From assembly GCA_963920635.1 (NCBI GenBank), contig OY987300.1:61418915-61482914 (forward strand): a stretch of DNA of 64,000 nt, in the 5' to 3' direction. Each line of letters starts with the position of its first letter. The stretch's first letter is position 1. The position numbers and the translations under genes were made by a program. A model generated the notes under the pieces. It ran no database searches and had not been told where the DNA came from. It saw nothing but the letters and a program-made list of their open reading frames with translations. Source of the stretch: Pseudeuparius sepicola (lineage: Eukaryota > Arthropoda > Insecta > Coleoptera > Anthribidae). Shown one piece after another: positions 10,670 to 22,580 of the stretch.

Positions 10670-12413
10670 GTACTTATTTTTGGCGAAGGTAATTTCAAAT
10701 TTTACGTGATTTAATGTCCAGGCCCTGTATTGGTTGATACGCATATGTTGAATATCAAAGCATTAAACGCGGTGGGTACCTAACTTTAGTGGAAAGAATT
10801 AATGGGTATCATTATTTACAATTTTGGTGGTTAATTTAGGAATACATTGTATTTACCATGATCGTAATACACGAGCCGAAAAATAAAAAAACTGCTATGC
10901 CATTGACCACTAAAGTTCATTCTGTTATCTCAATAAATAGTTGATAGGAAAATATGTAGCAATCAAAAAAATTCCTACGAAACCCTGGATTGAAACGAAC
11001 GAAATGAGAAGTAATAAAATAATATCCCAGAAATGAGACGTGTTTATTTGGCGGATTTGGCTTACTGGACAAACGAGAATTATGAATTATAACATTTTCA
11101 AGTCACAGAAAGTAAACATTTGATAAAGAATTTGTCTAAATGTCCAATAAATGAAAATGTTATACCTTTATCGCACTTTTATTATTAATATCACAAGTGA
11201 TGTCCGGGTGCAAGCAATGAGACACTATTATTATAGTTGTCTCTCTGCTAGAAATAACAAAAATGTTCTAATTAGGAACATGAGGCTGCCCAGGGGCGGA
11301 TGGAACCACCGGGACACCGGGCAAATGCCCGGTGGGCATAACACAGTCTTAACTACTTGACAAGACAAAAGACAACCATTGTTACAATAATCCTTGTTGA
11401 GTAGTTAATTTAAAATACGACGGTGCAACTGGCCAGAGGTATTTTTGTTTTGTTATTTTATGTTTTATTAAGTATTTCTTTACGTGTTTACGGAAGCGTA
11501 GAAGGGCCACATCATTGTTTTATTTTTATTGAACTCGAAACTTCGGCTTTTAAAGTCGAAGCCCGACTTTGAAGTCGAAAATCCGATTTTAAATTCGAAA
11601 TTTCGACTTTAAAAGTCGAACTCCGACTTTGAACTCGAAATTCCGACGTTGAACTCGAAGTTTCGGCTTTTAATTTGGACTTTGAAAGTCAGACTTCACT
11701 TTTAAAGTTGGAATTTCGACTTTGAAAGTCGGACTTCGAGTTTGAAAGTCAAACTTCGACTTTCAAAGTCAAAATTTCGAGTTCAAAGTCGGATTTCGAA
11801 TTTCAAAGTCGAAATATTTCGAGTTCAAAGTCGGAATTTCGACTTTAAAGTCGGAATTTCGACTTCGACTAGGTACCTCTATACTTACCTACCTACCTGG
11901 ATCTATATCTACCTAAATATTAAGTATAATATTGTATATAAACTAATTTAAATATTATTAAGTACCTAAATAAATATATTCATTTATTACATATTATAAC
12001 AAGTACGAATGTTGAAATACATATTATAAGTAATTTAAACTGCTTGCCAAGCCAACATATAAGCACAGAAAGCTATATTTTCTATGCGACAACCTATATT
12101 AGTGCTATATATAAACTTTAAAAGGCTAACTAAAAACAAAAACTACGGTTAAGTGTGCTACGGCCCTGTCCCCTTTTTGACCTACGTTCTGTTTTCCTCT
12201 ACCTAATCTATAATAGTATACGTTATTACTTGTTCTCTGTACGTTGGGATTCTCCGTCCTCCTTCATTTCTGTATCTATGGTGTGTTCGTTTCCCACAGG
12301 TCAACTAGTGGACTCGTATAACATTGTTTTTTTTTTGCAAACTAGTGAATCTATAAATAAACATTGTGCTCTATCCAAAATTTAAGAAAGTTCTCCAATA
12401 ATAATTAACAAAA
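10670..12413. other. Intergenic upstream of CISD2; hAT-like end and short tandem repeats
   Basis: At 11291 the sequence CAGGGGCGGATGG, followed by a CACCGGGCAAATGCCCGGTG palindrome, looks like one end of a hAT-type MITE, but no partner end was found. At 11525-11875 there is a degenerate short tandem array of CGAAATTCCGACTTT-like units that changes orientation near 11690. The promoter of the downstream gene probably lies in the last few hundred bases, but no clear core element can be named. Confidence 0.5.
11525..11875. repeat. Degenerate AAGTCGAAATTCGACTTT tandem array
   Basis: Dozens of GTCGAA, TTCGACTTT and CCGACTTTGAA words alternate with irregular ~18-24 bp spacing. The 69-aa frame across its right half simply translates the repeat. 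Confidence 0.85.
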
Positions 12414-15400
12414 ATGCTGGCTCACCTAATTAAAGTATCTGTACCGAATTACTTATCAGATTTACCAATCCCGGATACATTTGGAGGATGGTTTAGGTTA
12501 GGATGTGAGTATTATTGCATTTTATCACAAATTCTAAGGAAAAGCCTACATTTCACAACGGTACCTATTCGTTTATCGTGTATTACGCGAACTTAACTAT
12601 ACCTTTTCTATTTTATTAGGTGTAATAAGAACTTGCTACCATTGTCTTTTTTTTCATAGTTAAGGATTGGTTGGCCTTGATTCCACCAACAGCCTTGGTG
12701 GCTGGAGTTACCTACATGACCTACAAGGCATTTTGTCCCCATGGCCGACCTGCACCTTCCAGCCTGGTCAACCGCAAAATTTTGAAAAACAACCCCAAAG
12801 TCGTCGACACTATCGACGTTGAGGACATTGCAGACAAAGCTGTATTTTGTAGGTGTTGGAAGAGCAAAAACGTAAGGACATTTTAATAATGGAAGTCTAG
12901 AACATTACAGCTGTAAGATTACTATTAACGTTGATTCTATTAATTATTGTGAGAGGGGGGCATGTCCTAAGTTCAAGTAGAATTGGGGTAAAATTTCATG
13001 ACTCGAAGATCCCACGAGAGGATTATCCATATGGTCTGGGGTAATAAAACGACAGGCATGCTTTGGCACCGTAATCTCTTATAGCCAATAGCAATCTTGC
13101 AGCTGAAACGCGGTCTACACAGCAGTACTAGGCGCATTCGTGTTGACTCTCGGAGGGCACTCCAAGCGTTGACAACAAAGTGTTGCCATAGAAACATATT
13201 GTTGTTCGAGCGCTCCGAGCACTTCAAGTGTAAACTCGAACATGCCTACTAATAATTTTCAGAGTTAATGATAGGTATATAAGTATTGCTTAGTATGTTA
13301 CTTAAGAGATATATAAGGTGTGTAACTACAATACTTGGCCATATTTTAATGGTGGATTGTTAATGTCACAAATTACAAAAAAAGTTGTCATTAATCATTT
13401 TCGAGATACCTACAGGGTGTTAAAAGGTAATGAAAAAATGTGAATTATTTTAAATTTAACTAAAACAGATTTTTCTACTAACAGAGGCGCAAGCCCAGGG
13501 GTGTACTTGGTAATTTTCGGCAACCATTTTTTTCTTTCAAATGTGGGTCATGATTAGGTATGATAGAGCACTCAAAGCTTTCCACAAATTTATTTTTGAT
13601 GCATGTTGTTAAGATTTACTGTTTTTGAGATAAATGGCAAAATGTTATATACCAACATGTATAGGCAGGGTATCGCAAACAATTTCTTACTATGTACAGT
13701 CACAGCCAATTTGAACTAGCGATGTAGCCAGATGGCCAAATTCCATACAAATTGCATATATTTTGTGCGGCTTTATTGAACTCGGATATAACATACAAAA
13801 TTTTCCACCCGTGGGACCTCTGAACTCGGTTAAAATGAACTAATGAGAGATGGCTTCTGGATGAATGTTGTTTCTGGGCCACCACGATGTCAATTTCTTC
13901 AGTTACTGTTGGTATCATTTAGTTATAAGTCTTCTTATTTCCCTTTTTCACTTCATTTCAAATAACCTGCCAACAACGCAGCTTTCCTATTGGCTTCCAA
14001 TCTATAATAGCACAGTATGGAGGTCCCTTTTGCCGGACATGCATAATGCATTGGAACAACAGTCCACCTTTTCTTTCACGAGATCTGTTCTTCAATTTTA
14101 TTCACTTGCTTTGATTTGGTGGGTGCATAATAACAGAGGAGTGAATTTATACCGATGTAGGTATCATTAGACATGTCCAATATTAACACGTTCACTGCGG
14201 TACCGATGATATATGATTTGTACTAATTTGCTTTAGGTCTGGTCTATAATATGTTCATTCAGGTTGTACAAGGTATATGTGTCGGTAAACACTCTCTTTT
14301 AAAATGGGCAGTAACTTCATGATATAATGTCAAATTTAGATTTTTCGTGTAAAATTTTCTTAAGTGAACCTCCAAGATTTATACACTTCGCTCGCACATG
14401 GATTGGAATGGCATTAATTATTAAAAATCTGCTTGAAAAATTATTTATTTTATATTATATGATTCTTTTTGTCAATTTGTGACACAGAAACCCCCATTAA
14501 AATATGGCCAAGCATTTTAGTTGCACTCTGTCCCTGTATAAGCATGATATGTAAAATACCAGTTCTTGCACATTAGAACTTCACGTTAGAAGTTCAGAGT
14601 GCTCGCAGTGCTTAAACAACAATAGCTTTCTATGTGACTGTTGTCGGAATATGAAGTCTCCTTTGAGCTTAAACTTAAACTTCCCTCATAAGGTAATGGG
14701 GATAGTTATCAAACATGAAGTTTTGTTAATTTAGGTGTTATTACATTTTATTAGTTTTTCAAGATGGCAGCAGTTTACTTTAACAAAACTTCAGTGAGAA
14801 GTAGTTAACAGCTGTGTTGGTCTTATTTCCTTATACTTTTTTGTTCAATGTTTGTATGCAGCACCTATGTTTCATTTTGAGTTGAGATATTGGCCGAGTT
14901 TAAGGTTACCAAGTTTTTCGAGTTGATAAAAGTGGCTTCATAGCCATGTCTTTGTCGCCCCCATGCAAAGAGAGAGACAGCACTACGAACTAAGCGGATG
15001 CGCATGCATGCGCCCTGGTAACCTTAGACGTAGGGAATATTACCTATTTCTCAGTGGATTTGTTTTTTGATCTAGCCAACCCATATGTATCACTGAAACT
15101 CATTTTTACAACTCCACATATTGCATATAGGCACTAAAGTCAGATATCAAGTTAGCCGTAAAACAAAAAATTAACGGGACATTGTAAGATGTCAGTGATA
15201 ATTTAAATGTTGGTTAATATATTTGAGCATATTCGGAGTAATAATCTTATGATGACCATTGTTTAGTTTCTAAAAATAATTTACTATGATGGAATTAAAG
15301 AGGGAGACAGTAGGGATCTCCGTAGGAATAATAAAAAAATTAAAAATTAGTATATTACATAGCGAGAGTTGTAAACAGCTTATTACGTATGAGTGGAAAA

Positions 15401-18156
15401 GTTGCGCACGAGCCACGCAGCGGCGAGTGCTGTAATTCCACGAGTATGTAATAAGCTTACAACTCGAGTTTTGTATTATAATTTTTCTTCGACGAAAGAA
15501 AAACTATTATAATAGATAAACTATACTTCTGATTATCTGACAGGCAACAATTAGTATGTTGGTTAGTTGCTATGGTGACGCGGATGCCGCTCTAACAAGG
15601 CACCCGTGATAATTGCGTTTTAATTAAGAACAGATACGTAATTTTTTTATTACATGTCAGTCATTACGTGTCAGTCATTACGTGTCAGTGTTCGTAACAA
15701 TGGACTTACTTATAACCTAAACCGTCACTTAATAGAGGTATGTTACTAGCATAGGAGTAAAAAAAAAACATATTATGTGCGTTGTGAAGGTTTTGATCAA
15801 AACCTTCGACTGATTTGTAGACATTGTGCTCCCATCACATATAGCCGAACATTTAACACATGGCTTCATTTCACTGAGTTTATTTATTTCCAGTTTTTAG
15901 TAATAATATATTAATAATAATAATAATAATCGTCTTTATTGAAGTCTATAGAATTTGTGTTGGTATTTATTTATTTCACGTAGTTCATATATTGTGAGCT
16001 ATTTCTATGTACTACTTTCTATAATTTTGTGCATGGATTATCGAGACATTGGGTGAAACAAATAAAAATCTAATTTTTCTACGATATTATACACAGTTGT
16101 TTTGGTAGACTACGTCAGATTGTTAGATAACAAAAATAAAAAGCACGCTTTTCCTATTGGGAACAGGGCAAAATGGTGATTGCTTAACAACTGGTAATCT
16201 TGGTGTTCCATCTATACATCAGATCCCGCAGCATGGGTTTGTAAGCAATCTCCCGAAAATGAAAAAGGCATTGTTGGTTATAATGTAATACACTTAAAAT
16301 TAAAATATGAAGAGTAAACCTGTTTAAAAAAATAGTACCAAAATCTAGAAATAGAAAAAAAAACAGAGAACTGTTTTGACTAACACTATAAAAGGACAGG
16401 AGGAAATTGACATACGACGTTTTGCCTTTTCCTATTTATATGTTCTGTGGTTTTGGCACCCATCAGCTGATTTATTTGTTGCTTCACTTGCTCAAGTTTG
16501 GCTGCCAGTTTCTCTCTAGATTCCTTCCATACTTACTACTTATCAATTCGTTACATATTTGGGTTTTTTTCTATAAAATGATTAAAGATAAATCAACATT
16601 AAAATTTAAATTTTGTGTAATTTTATATGATATTTTTTTATTATTAACTCTATGGTCCTTTGCGGCATAAATGTTAGTAGGCAAAAATTTAATTACCTAG
16701 TATAACCCAGCTAACCACGAATGACCTATAATGTCAATTTTGTATTATTTTCATAACATGAAAAATATGTAGCTTAATTTATGAAAACTTAACATTAGTA
16801 AATGTATCGTAAATGACATAATAAAAACAAGTAATAAAACTAGTGTTAATATTATATCATTACTATGATACAGATACCCCCGAGTAATAAAACCTGGACC
16901 AAGGTTTTAGGGAATCCAAAATCAAATCTTCTCCTAAGACGATTTGGCTTTGGTATGTCTTTGTCTTTGTATTTTATTCCTTCTTAATTCTGTGACATCA
17001 GCTTACACTGTTTTAGGTAATATTTTCAAGTACGTTGATAGCTCAGTTGGTCAGAGCGTCGAAATTAATTCCGATGGTCGTAGATTCGGACCCTGGTGTT
17101 GTTTTCCGTTTTTTTAGGAGTTTATATCTACTTTAAGTTTATGAGGTTGTTTCTAGGTCAGGATATTAACATCATTCTACGCTGGTCTTTTGTCATAATT
17201 AGAACTTTAATTTAACGTGATTTTCCTATTGTCATGTAGGTGATTTTATAATTGTATTTTGACGTAAAAAAAGGTTGTTGGTTAGCTGGGAATCAGATAA
17301 AGATGTGCTGAGTCACAATATCTTCAGGTAACTGCAGAATAATATAACCATGCAAATTAATTTAGTACCCATGTATTCATACATATGTAATAAAATCTAA
17401 TAACTGAACTTTACTTAACATACACTTGCTATAAAAAGAATTTTCAAAACTGACCAATTCACTGGGAAATACAGTATAGACTCAGCTCAATATGAAATAC
17501 AAATATATGCAAGTTTCAGGATATTATGCCTCTTAAACGAGATAACTTATTTGCAAAATATTACAAACTTAAAACATACTTTTATTCTCGTGATATCATG
17601 TAATTAGGACAGTAGGTAAAGGTAATGAAGTAAACTCAAACTGATCACCTTTAATTACTAGATAAGATAAAATAATTCTTTTATGTATTATCATAGAAGA
17701 ATCTATGGTATTAAGTTCATTTTAACATGAGATTTTTAAATTGAAAATCAAGGGTAATATTTTTGGCAAGATTTTATTTTGTTTTATTATATATAATATT
17801 ATGTAGATCAAAAAGACTGATAAAAGATAAAGGGGTTTCCTTGTCCCCAATTCTAAATTTGATATCTAATTCATTATCAAAGACAACACATCCTTGAATG
17901 TATAATAATTAATGTAACTACCAAAAAATTGAGACATCTATTCTAGGTAGGTAATAGGTATTTTTTTTATTATCTTAATTATTGTACTATTGTTACATTT
18001 TGACAGTGATTACACTAAAGCTTGAACATTAAACAATTTTTATTATATTTATTTAATTGAAGTTTTTTTTTTCAGTGGCCATACTGTGATGGTTCTCATG
18101 GAGATCATAATAAGGAAACGGGTGACAATGTTGGACCTCTTATTGTAAAAAGTTAA
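12414..18156 (+). CDS. Cisd2: CDGSH iron-sulfur domain protein, CISD2/Miner1 type
   Basis: Three exons: 12414-12504, 12660-12871 and 18076-18156. Together they encode 127 residues. Introns are GT-AG: donor GTGAGT at 12505, acceptor TTTTCATAG before 12660, donor GTAAGG at 12872, acceptor TTTTTTTTTTCAG before 18076. An in-frame TAA at 12402 precedes the ATG, which fixes the start. A short N-terminus (LPNYLSxLPxPD-like) leads into a hydrophobic anchor at about residues 35-55. The zinc-finger-like CDGSH motif follows: Cys94, Cys96, Cys105 and His109 are the 2Fe-2S ligands in [16 protein letters not shown]. Known family members are dimeric [2Fe-2S] proteins anchored in the ER or outer mitochondrial membrane, acting in calcium handling, autophagy and redox. 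The length matches insect CISD2 (about 130 aa) and no residue is missing, so the gene looks intact. Exon 3 is split exactly between the Asn and Trp of the motif. Confidence 0.97.
13318..14535. mobile_element. TIR element in CISD2 intron 2
   Basis: The left end GTAACTACAATACTTGGCCATATTTTAATGG-like text (about 13320-13355) is mirrored at about 14485-14530 as CCATTAAAATATGGCCAAGCATTTTAGTTGC. The interior includes GACAGGGTGTT-like repeat text near 13415 and short frames with no recognised domain. A non-autonomous DNA transposon is likely; target duplication not resolved. Confidence 0.6.
14902..15040. repeat. Short inverted repeat, GGTAACCTTAGACGTAG family
   Basis: TAAGGTTACCAAG at about 14900 is mirrored by CTGGTAACCTTA at about 15015, and the right side continues GACGTAGGG. 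The word GGTAACCTTAGACGTAG recurs at about 55526-55542, so it belongs to a dispersed family. Confidence 0.5.
15350..15485. mobile_element. Palindromic MITE-like segment
   Basis: GAGAGTTGTAAACAGCTTATTACGTATGAGTGG and its near-complement CCACGAGTATGTAATAAGC, TTACAACTCGAG face each other around a GC-rich loop at about 15400-15440. The arms are about 30-40 bp. The stem motif CCACGAGT resembles palindromes at 35815-36000 and 37280-37475. Confidence 0.65.
16706..17290. mobile_element. MITE with CCCAGCTAACCA ends and tRNA-like core
   Basis: The 12-bp terminal inverted repeat CCCAGCTAACCA starts at 16706, with its complement ending at 17290. Size 585 bp. No transposase. The right-central part contains a tRNA-like sequence (about 17030-17101). 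Flanking target duplication is not clear. Confidence 0.65.
17030..17101 (+). pseudogene. tRNA-like sequence (tRNA-Ile-like head)
   Basis: TAGCTCAGTTGGTCAGAGCGTCG is a canonical D-arm and A-box with the spacing and following bases of tRNA-Ile. AGATTCGGACCC about 40 bp later sits where the B-box and T-loop should be. The anticodon stem and the acceptor stem do not pair properly, so a functional tRNA is unlikely. It is probably a tRNA-derived SINE head or an old tRNA pseudogene carried inside the MITE. Confidence 0.6.
17685..17714. mobile_element. Small palindrome, CATAGAAGAAT family (weak)
   Basis: CATAGAAGAATCTATG at 17692-17707 is flanked by GTATTAT and GTATTAA (6 of 7). It shares CATAGAAGAAT with the better hairpin at 33624-33658. 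It may be an internally deleted version; the short length leaves room for chance. Confidence 0.35.
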
Positions 18157-18193
18157 TCATGAAGAAAACTTATGTTAATTCTTCCAGTAGAAC

Positions 18194-18199
18194 AATAAA
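18194..18199 (+). terminator. Polyadenylation signal of CISD2
   Basis: AATAAA lies 38 bp after the stop codon of the CISD2 gene and is the nearest canonical signal, implying a very short 3' UTR. Confidence 0.6.
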
Positions 18200-19560
18200 A
18201 AATCTGTTTTATAAATATGTTATGGCATAATGAGTAGTATAACTATAATAAATTGATTTGTGCTGGATTCTGATTGCAGAATAACATAAAGCATAGCCGA
18301 TCATCAAATATTGTATAGCAACAAAGAAAGTTCATTACTCGGTTTGCAAATAAAATTATTTTGAAAGGACTATTCACATTTCACAATTATATTCCTATTA
18401 TAATTTCATTTTAAAGGAATCTTCCATACATTTTTAAATTCTCTGCAATGGCATTTATACATCAGATGGGGCTGTCATATCCAAATAAAAAAATCTATTT
18501 TAAAACATTATGCCTGACACACACACATTCACTATTTCAAAAAAAATGTAAGTAATCAGACACAAATGAAATATAACTAACATGATTAGCACAAAAGTAT
18601 TACGACGAAAAAATCGACAGAATGGTATGGCGCGCACCTTTGTTTTTTATGTTAGTTGGTCGAGCGGTACCTTTAAAGGTGGTCCATAAGTTAATTTATT
18701 TTTGGTGTGGGCCTAAGAATTAACGGAAACAACAGGGGAATTTTAATACATATATTAAAAAGTAAATGGTACGCCTATGGCGTATAAAATATACAGGTTA
18801 CGAATTACACAGTAAAATGAATTGAGGTTGCTCAAATGTGAACAAAATGACTTATTAAAATATTCCTAAGTAAATATTACAGAAAAGAATCGATAATAAA
18901 AGGTTTAGCGCAAAATAATTATCTATAAATTTTAGTAACTGGTTTCAAACCTAAGTGGCGAACAATACTAGCTTATAGCATAAACTAATAACAAAACCTG
19001 CGGAAATAGTACGTGAATTTAGCTCAATTTATTCCAAGAAATAATACCAAAATTATTGGCACACAAGTTAATTAGCCTGGTCACACAAACGATAATAAAA
19101 ACATGTAAATTCTTAAAAATGATTCGAAATTGATAATAGAGACACACAATTATTAAAATAACTTGAAATTGGCACAAAAACGTATTTAAAAATACCCAAA
19201 ATTTAGCGTAAAATATTAATATTGAACTTAATACGGCACTGCTATGCTAACAGCTTTTTAAATACCCATAATTTAGCGAAAAATATTCAGAACTGTATGA
19301 CACTGCTTTAAAATATGACAAAATATAACAATCCTTTACTACACCTCAAATAAACACCAATAGCATTCAAAATAAAATGAAATCATTTAAATTCAGTAAC
19401 TCGAAATAGAAAGGCAACTCAGTCGACAAAACCCAACAAAACAAAATTCAGTCGCTTACTCTGTGGTCAGTTCAACGGGCAGCATACTGTACTGAGGCTC
19501 TGGTGCTGGATCTATGGCAGGCAAGGCGGCAGACTCTAGTTGACTTCTCGGGCAGTACTT
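18200..19560. other. Intergenic, no gene seen
   Basis: AT-rich DNA with loose internal repetition of AATTTAGCGNAAAATATT near 19195-19290. No coding or RNA gene can be supported. Confidence 0.5.
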
Positions 19561-19835
19561 CGCCCAACCATTGGTGGTCGGAGACTTCTTCTCATAGCTG
19601 GTTTTGGGACATTTTATTGCCGATTTCAAGAAAAAATAGTTATTTGTGTAAGTACCGAGATACTACCACACAACTTATAAAAAGAAACTTCAGTGCCGAA
19701 GGACACTATATTTTTTTAAATGGGAATAAAAGAACTTTTGTTAGGCAAAATAACTAAAAAAAGATCACCCATTCATGAACCGACTGCGCGCGCCGTTGCT
19801 TTCCTTCCTATATCGCTCTACCTAGATCGAGCATG
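19560..19835. repeat. Second copy of the dispersed repeat at 5370-5985
   Basis: It contains TGCCGATTTCAAGAAAAA, CTTCAGTGCCGA, and CATGAACCGACTGCGCGCGCCGTTGCTT followed by GCTCTACCTAG. The same phrases occur, partly inverted, in the repeat at 5370-5985. Confidence 0.6.
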
Positions 19836-21839
19836 ATGCGGTACGGTACATAACTCTTTGAATAAAGAATCCCAGGAAGGAGTCAAAGCTTTATGGCTTT
19901 ATGAGACGGAAATCGTAACTAAGTTTTGGTATCAGTATGTGGTATTTAGATACTTTTTCGGGTTATTGTCCTTAGCTGTACGGCTTGTGGCACTTTCCGG
20001 ATCGCCAAAACTAAAATGTGTGAGGATAATAATAATAATAATGCATCAGTAAGTAATTTTGTAATTTAAATTAACTTTGAGGCTATGCACGAAAGTAGGT
20101 AGCTACCCAAGCAGCATTTTTAGTCGCTGTTACGTTCCGGCGACTTTTGTTTGCAACTTTAAAGTTGTGATTACTACTGATAGGAACGTAATTACTACGT
20201 TCCTATTACGTCCCTGCGACCAAAATGGGGAACATTTTGAGGGTGATAGATACGTAACGGCGACCACCTAGCAACTTACACCGCCACGACGCGCTTACGT
20301 TCCGGCAACGTGGTGGATACGTAGCAGCGTGGTCATCGCTACTTTGTTGGATTTGTTTGCTTCTTTATACATTCGCGTCCTCGCTTTGTCTTTGTCTAAA
20401 TAATTAAAAAGTATTCTAGCCCAGCATCTTCCGTCATTTTTCAATAAACCGTGGAAAATGGATGTACCTAATATTTATTTTTAACTTATATCTATGAATA
20501 ATGGTAGGTATAAGAAAGGTATTAATTTGCTGATTTATTTCTCGTTGCTAGATTCAAGAAACTAAAACGATTGAAAATTTTCTGTCAAATATGACGTCGA
20601 TAGATTGAAAAGTAACAACGCGCCCTCTCAAAATGCATGTTTTAACAGTTTTTTATCGGGACGATAAATTACGAAAATGTGCGAAATTACCTAAAAATGC
20701 TGAAAAATGCTTTTTTAATGTTTCTATAAGTTATACGAGTTCATTTTTGCTCAATTTTCTTTTTTTTTTTTTGGACAATTTTGAAGAAATAACTATTTCA
20801 GTACCAAAGGAAATTGACATTTGATATTTTTATTTTACATTTTATAAGAAAATATGGCGTAATTTTCAGTAATTACTTCTAAGTATTATTTACCTTAAAA
20901 TGGGCGTTTGAAGGCTTTGCCACTTAACTGGTAGTAACGGCACCAAAATTTTTTTCACTTTAAGGTAATTCCTACCTTTAAGATGAAAATTAGTTTTAGA
21001 TATTTTAAACTCTAAAGTCCCAATTAAGTACTACAAGAGAACTTCAAAGTTCCAGAAGCCTCGTTTAAGTTCCGAATGCTACTACTAGGTTCCATTTGGA
21101 ACTTTAACCTATAATTGTTATATGTGAGTGTTGTTTTCGGCCGGTGTGTGTTTCGTGCTATAATTCGAAATGTTGATATTTAAAATTGTAGCCACTCAAG
21201 AGAAGCGTTTTGTAATTTTGTATTATTTTATAAAATGTGAATGTGTGTCTATAATTTTTCTTCTTTCTAATGGCTGACATTTTCATCACTTCGCAAAAAC
21301 GACCCAATCCTTCAAATGATTGTAAGGAACTAAATGTAGTTTCCATTTTGGTACCTATAGAAGTGAAAAGTTACTTTAAAGTATTTTTTTTGTAGTAATT
21401 GGAACTTTCTAGTAATTTTAAAATGGAGTGAGAAGTAAAACTTACCATACAGTAGTTTTCTCGAGTAGCGGGAACGTTAATTTCACTTTAAATATGACTA
21501 TATAGTTCCGTAACTTTGGAGGTATTTCTAAAGTCGCTAAGATGTAGAAGTTACTTTCACCCTTACCATAAAGTAATGAAAACTTTAAAGTGATAAACAA
21601 GTAACACAACAAAGTAATTGTGAGCATTGAATATAACTTTAGAGTTAATTCCGTTCCAGATACTTCAAAAACTACTTAGAAGTACTGAAACCATAAAGTT
21701 CCAACTTGTAGTAATAATTACTACGTAATTACTCATACTTTCTCAACCACTGTAAAAACGGAAACGGCATCCCGCCACATGCAGAGACTATCCCGGTCCA
21801 GCGTTAAGCCCAAATTTGCTCCTTCCTGGGGTTCTTTGT
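19836..21839. other. Intergenic repeat-rich segment
   Basis: At 20083-20340 the text is rich in ACGTTCC and CAACG words, with ATAGGAACGTA and its complement forming a small palindrome at about 20180-20206. At 20860-21740 there are many AAGTTACTTTAAAGT and GTAATTACT words. AGTAATTACTTCTAAGTA at about 20868 is mirrored by ACTACTTAGAAGTACT at about 21671, so this may be a foldback element. No gene recognised. Confidence 0.5.
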
Positions 21840-22115
21840 TCAAAGGCACAACTTGAGATAAATAACCAAGCTTGCGCCTCTCTTGAAGTCTACATAGAAA
21901 ATATTATTAATGTTCAAACCAACCAAAATACTTATACTGTCTGGCCACATATGACGGGCGATGGGACTGACTGACGTTTGGTTCTCACATCTCGCCAAGG
22001 ACAAAAAATAGAAAACAATTGTACAATAATGGCTCACTTCAGTGCTGATTTCTGAGCTTTCAATGGCGATTCTGAGACACTTTAATGCCGATTGAAAAAA
22101 TGCTTGTTTGTTATG
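21840..22115 (-). repeat. Third copy of the dispersed repeat, inverted
   Basis: Read on the minus strand it matches about 5390-5660: GTGTCTCAGAATCG, GCTCAGAAATCAGCACTGAAGTG, CCATTATTGTACAAT, CTTGGCGAGATGTGA, CATCGCCCGTCATATG. Divergence is moderate. Confidence 0.7.
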
Positions 22116-22223
22116 TTCCTTTAATTTGACAACTTTACATGGGCCATATAGTCTAAAAAAGCAAGCAAGACAATTTTGGCAGCTTTTGGTTTGAAATGAA
22201 GTCCATGGCTAGTTGTAGTGTAA

Positions 22224-22250
22224 GTAAGTATAAGTAATAATAATAATAAT
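22224..22250. repeat. (AAT)n microsatellite
   Basis: A short run of AAT followed by GGTTTATTT. Such a pairing is common at the 3' tails of LINE-like elements, but no reverse transcriptase is visible nearby. Confidence 0.6.
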
Positions 22251-22580
22251 AATGGTTTATTTAAGAGGTGACAACAAAAAAAAACATGAAATATTATAGT
22301 AAATAGAAAATTACAATATACACCAAAATGCAAAAAGGACTAAAAGACAGTACAAACTGATCAAAGTTTTAGTCCATAACCAGTTAATAATCAGTAGTAG
22401 AGATGCAGATACTTATCATCGATATACAAATAAAGGCGTTGACTGACTTATTAATAAAGACTGCTCACGGCTGTCATGTTTGACAGTTCTCTGGCTCACA
22501 ATACGCTTCCCGGAGACAAAATACAATGCAAAATACATTGTTCACCATAGGCGCCATCTACTTTCCAGGATATGAAAGTA

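Larger units (their letters stand above)
12872..18075 (+). other. CISD2 intron 2, rich in inverted-repeat elements
   Basis: The 5.2-kb intron contains a TIR element (about 13318-14535), a palindromic segment (15350-15485), an (AAT)n run near 15905-15930, a MITE with a tRNA-like core (16706-17290) and a small hairpin at 17692-17707. No exon was recognised between the flanking splice sites, and exons 2 and 3 join in phase 0. Confidence 0.8.

Noticed and set aside
11291..11345. Complete hAT MITE at CAGGGGCGGATGG
   Set aside because: Only one end is visible; no inverted partner or 8-bp duplication was found.
17030..17101. Functional tRNA-Ile gene
   Set aside because: D-arm is good but acceptor and anticodon stems do not pair; better read as tRNA-derived repeat.
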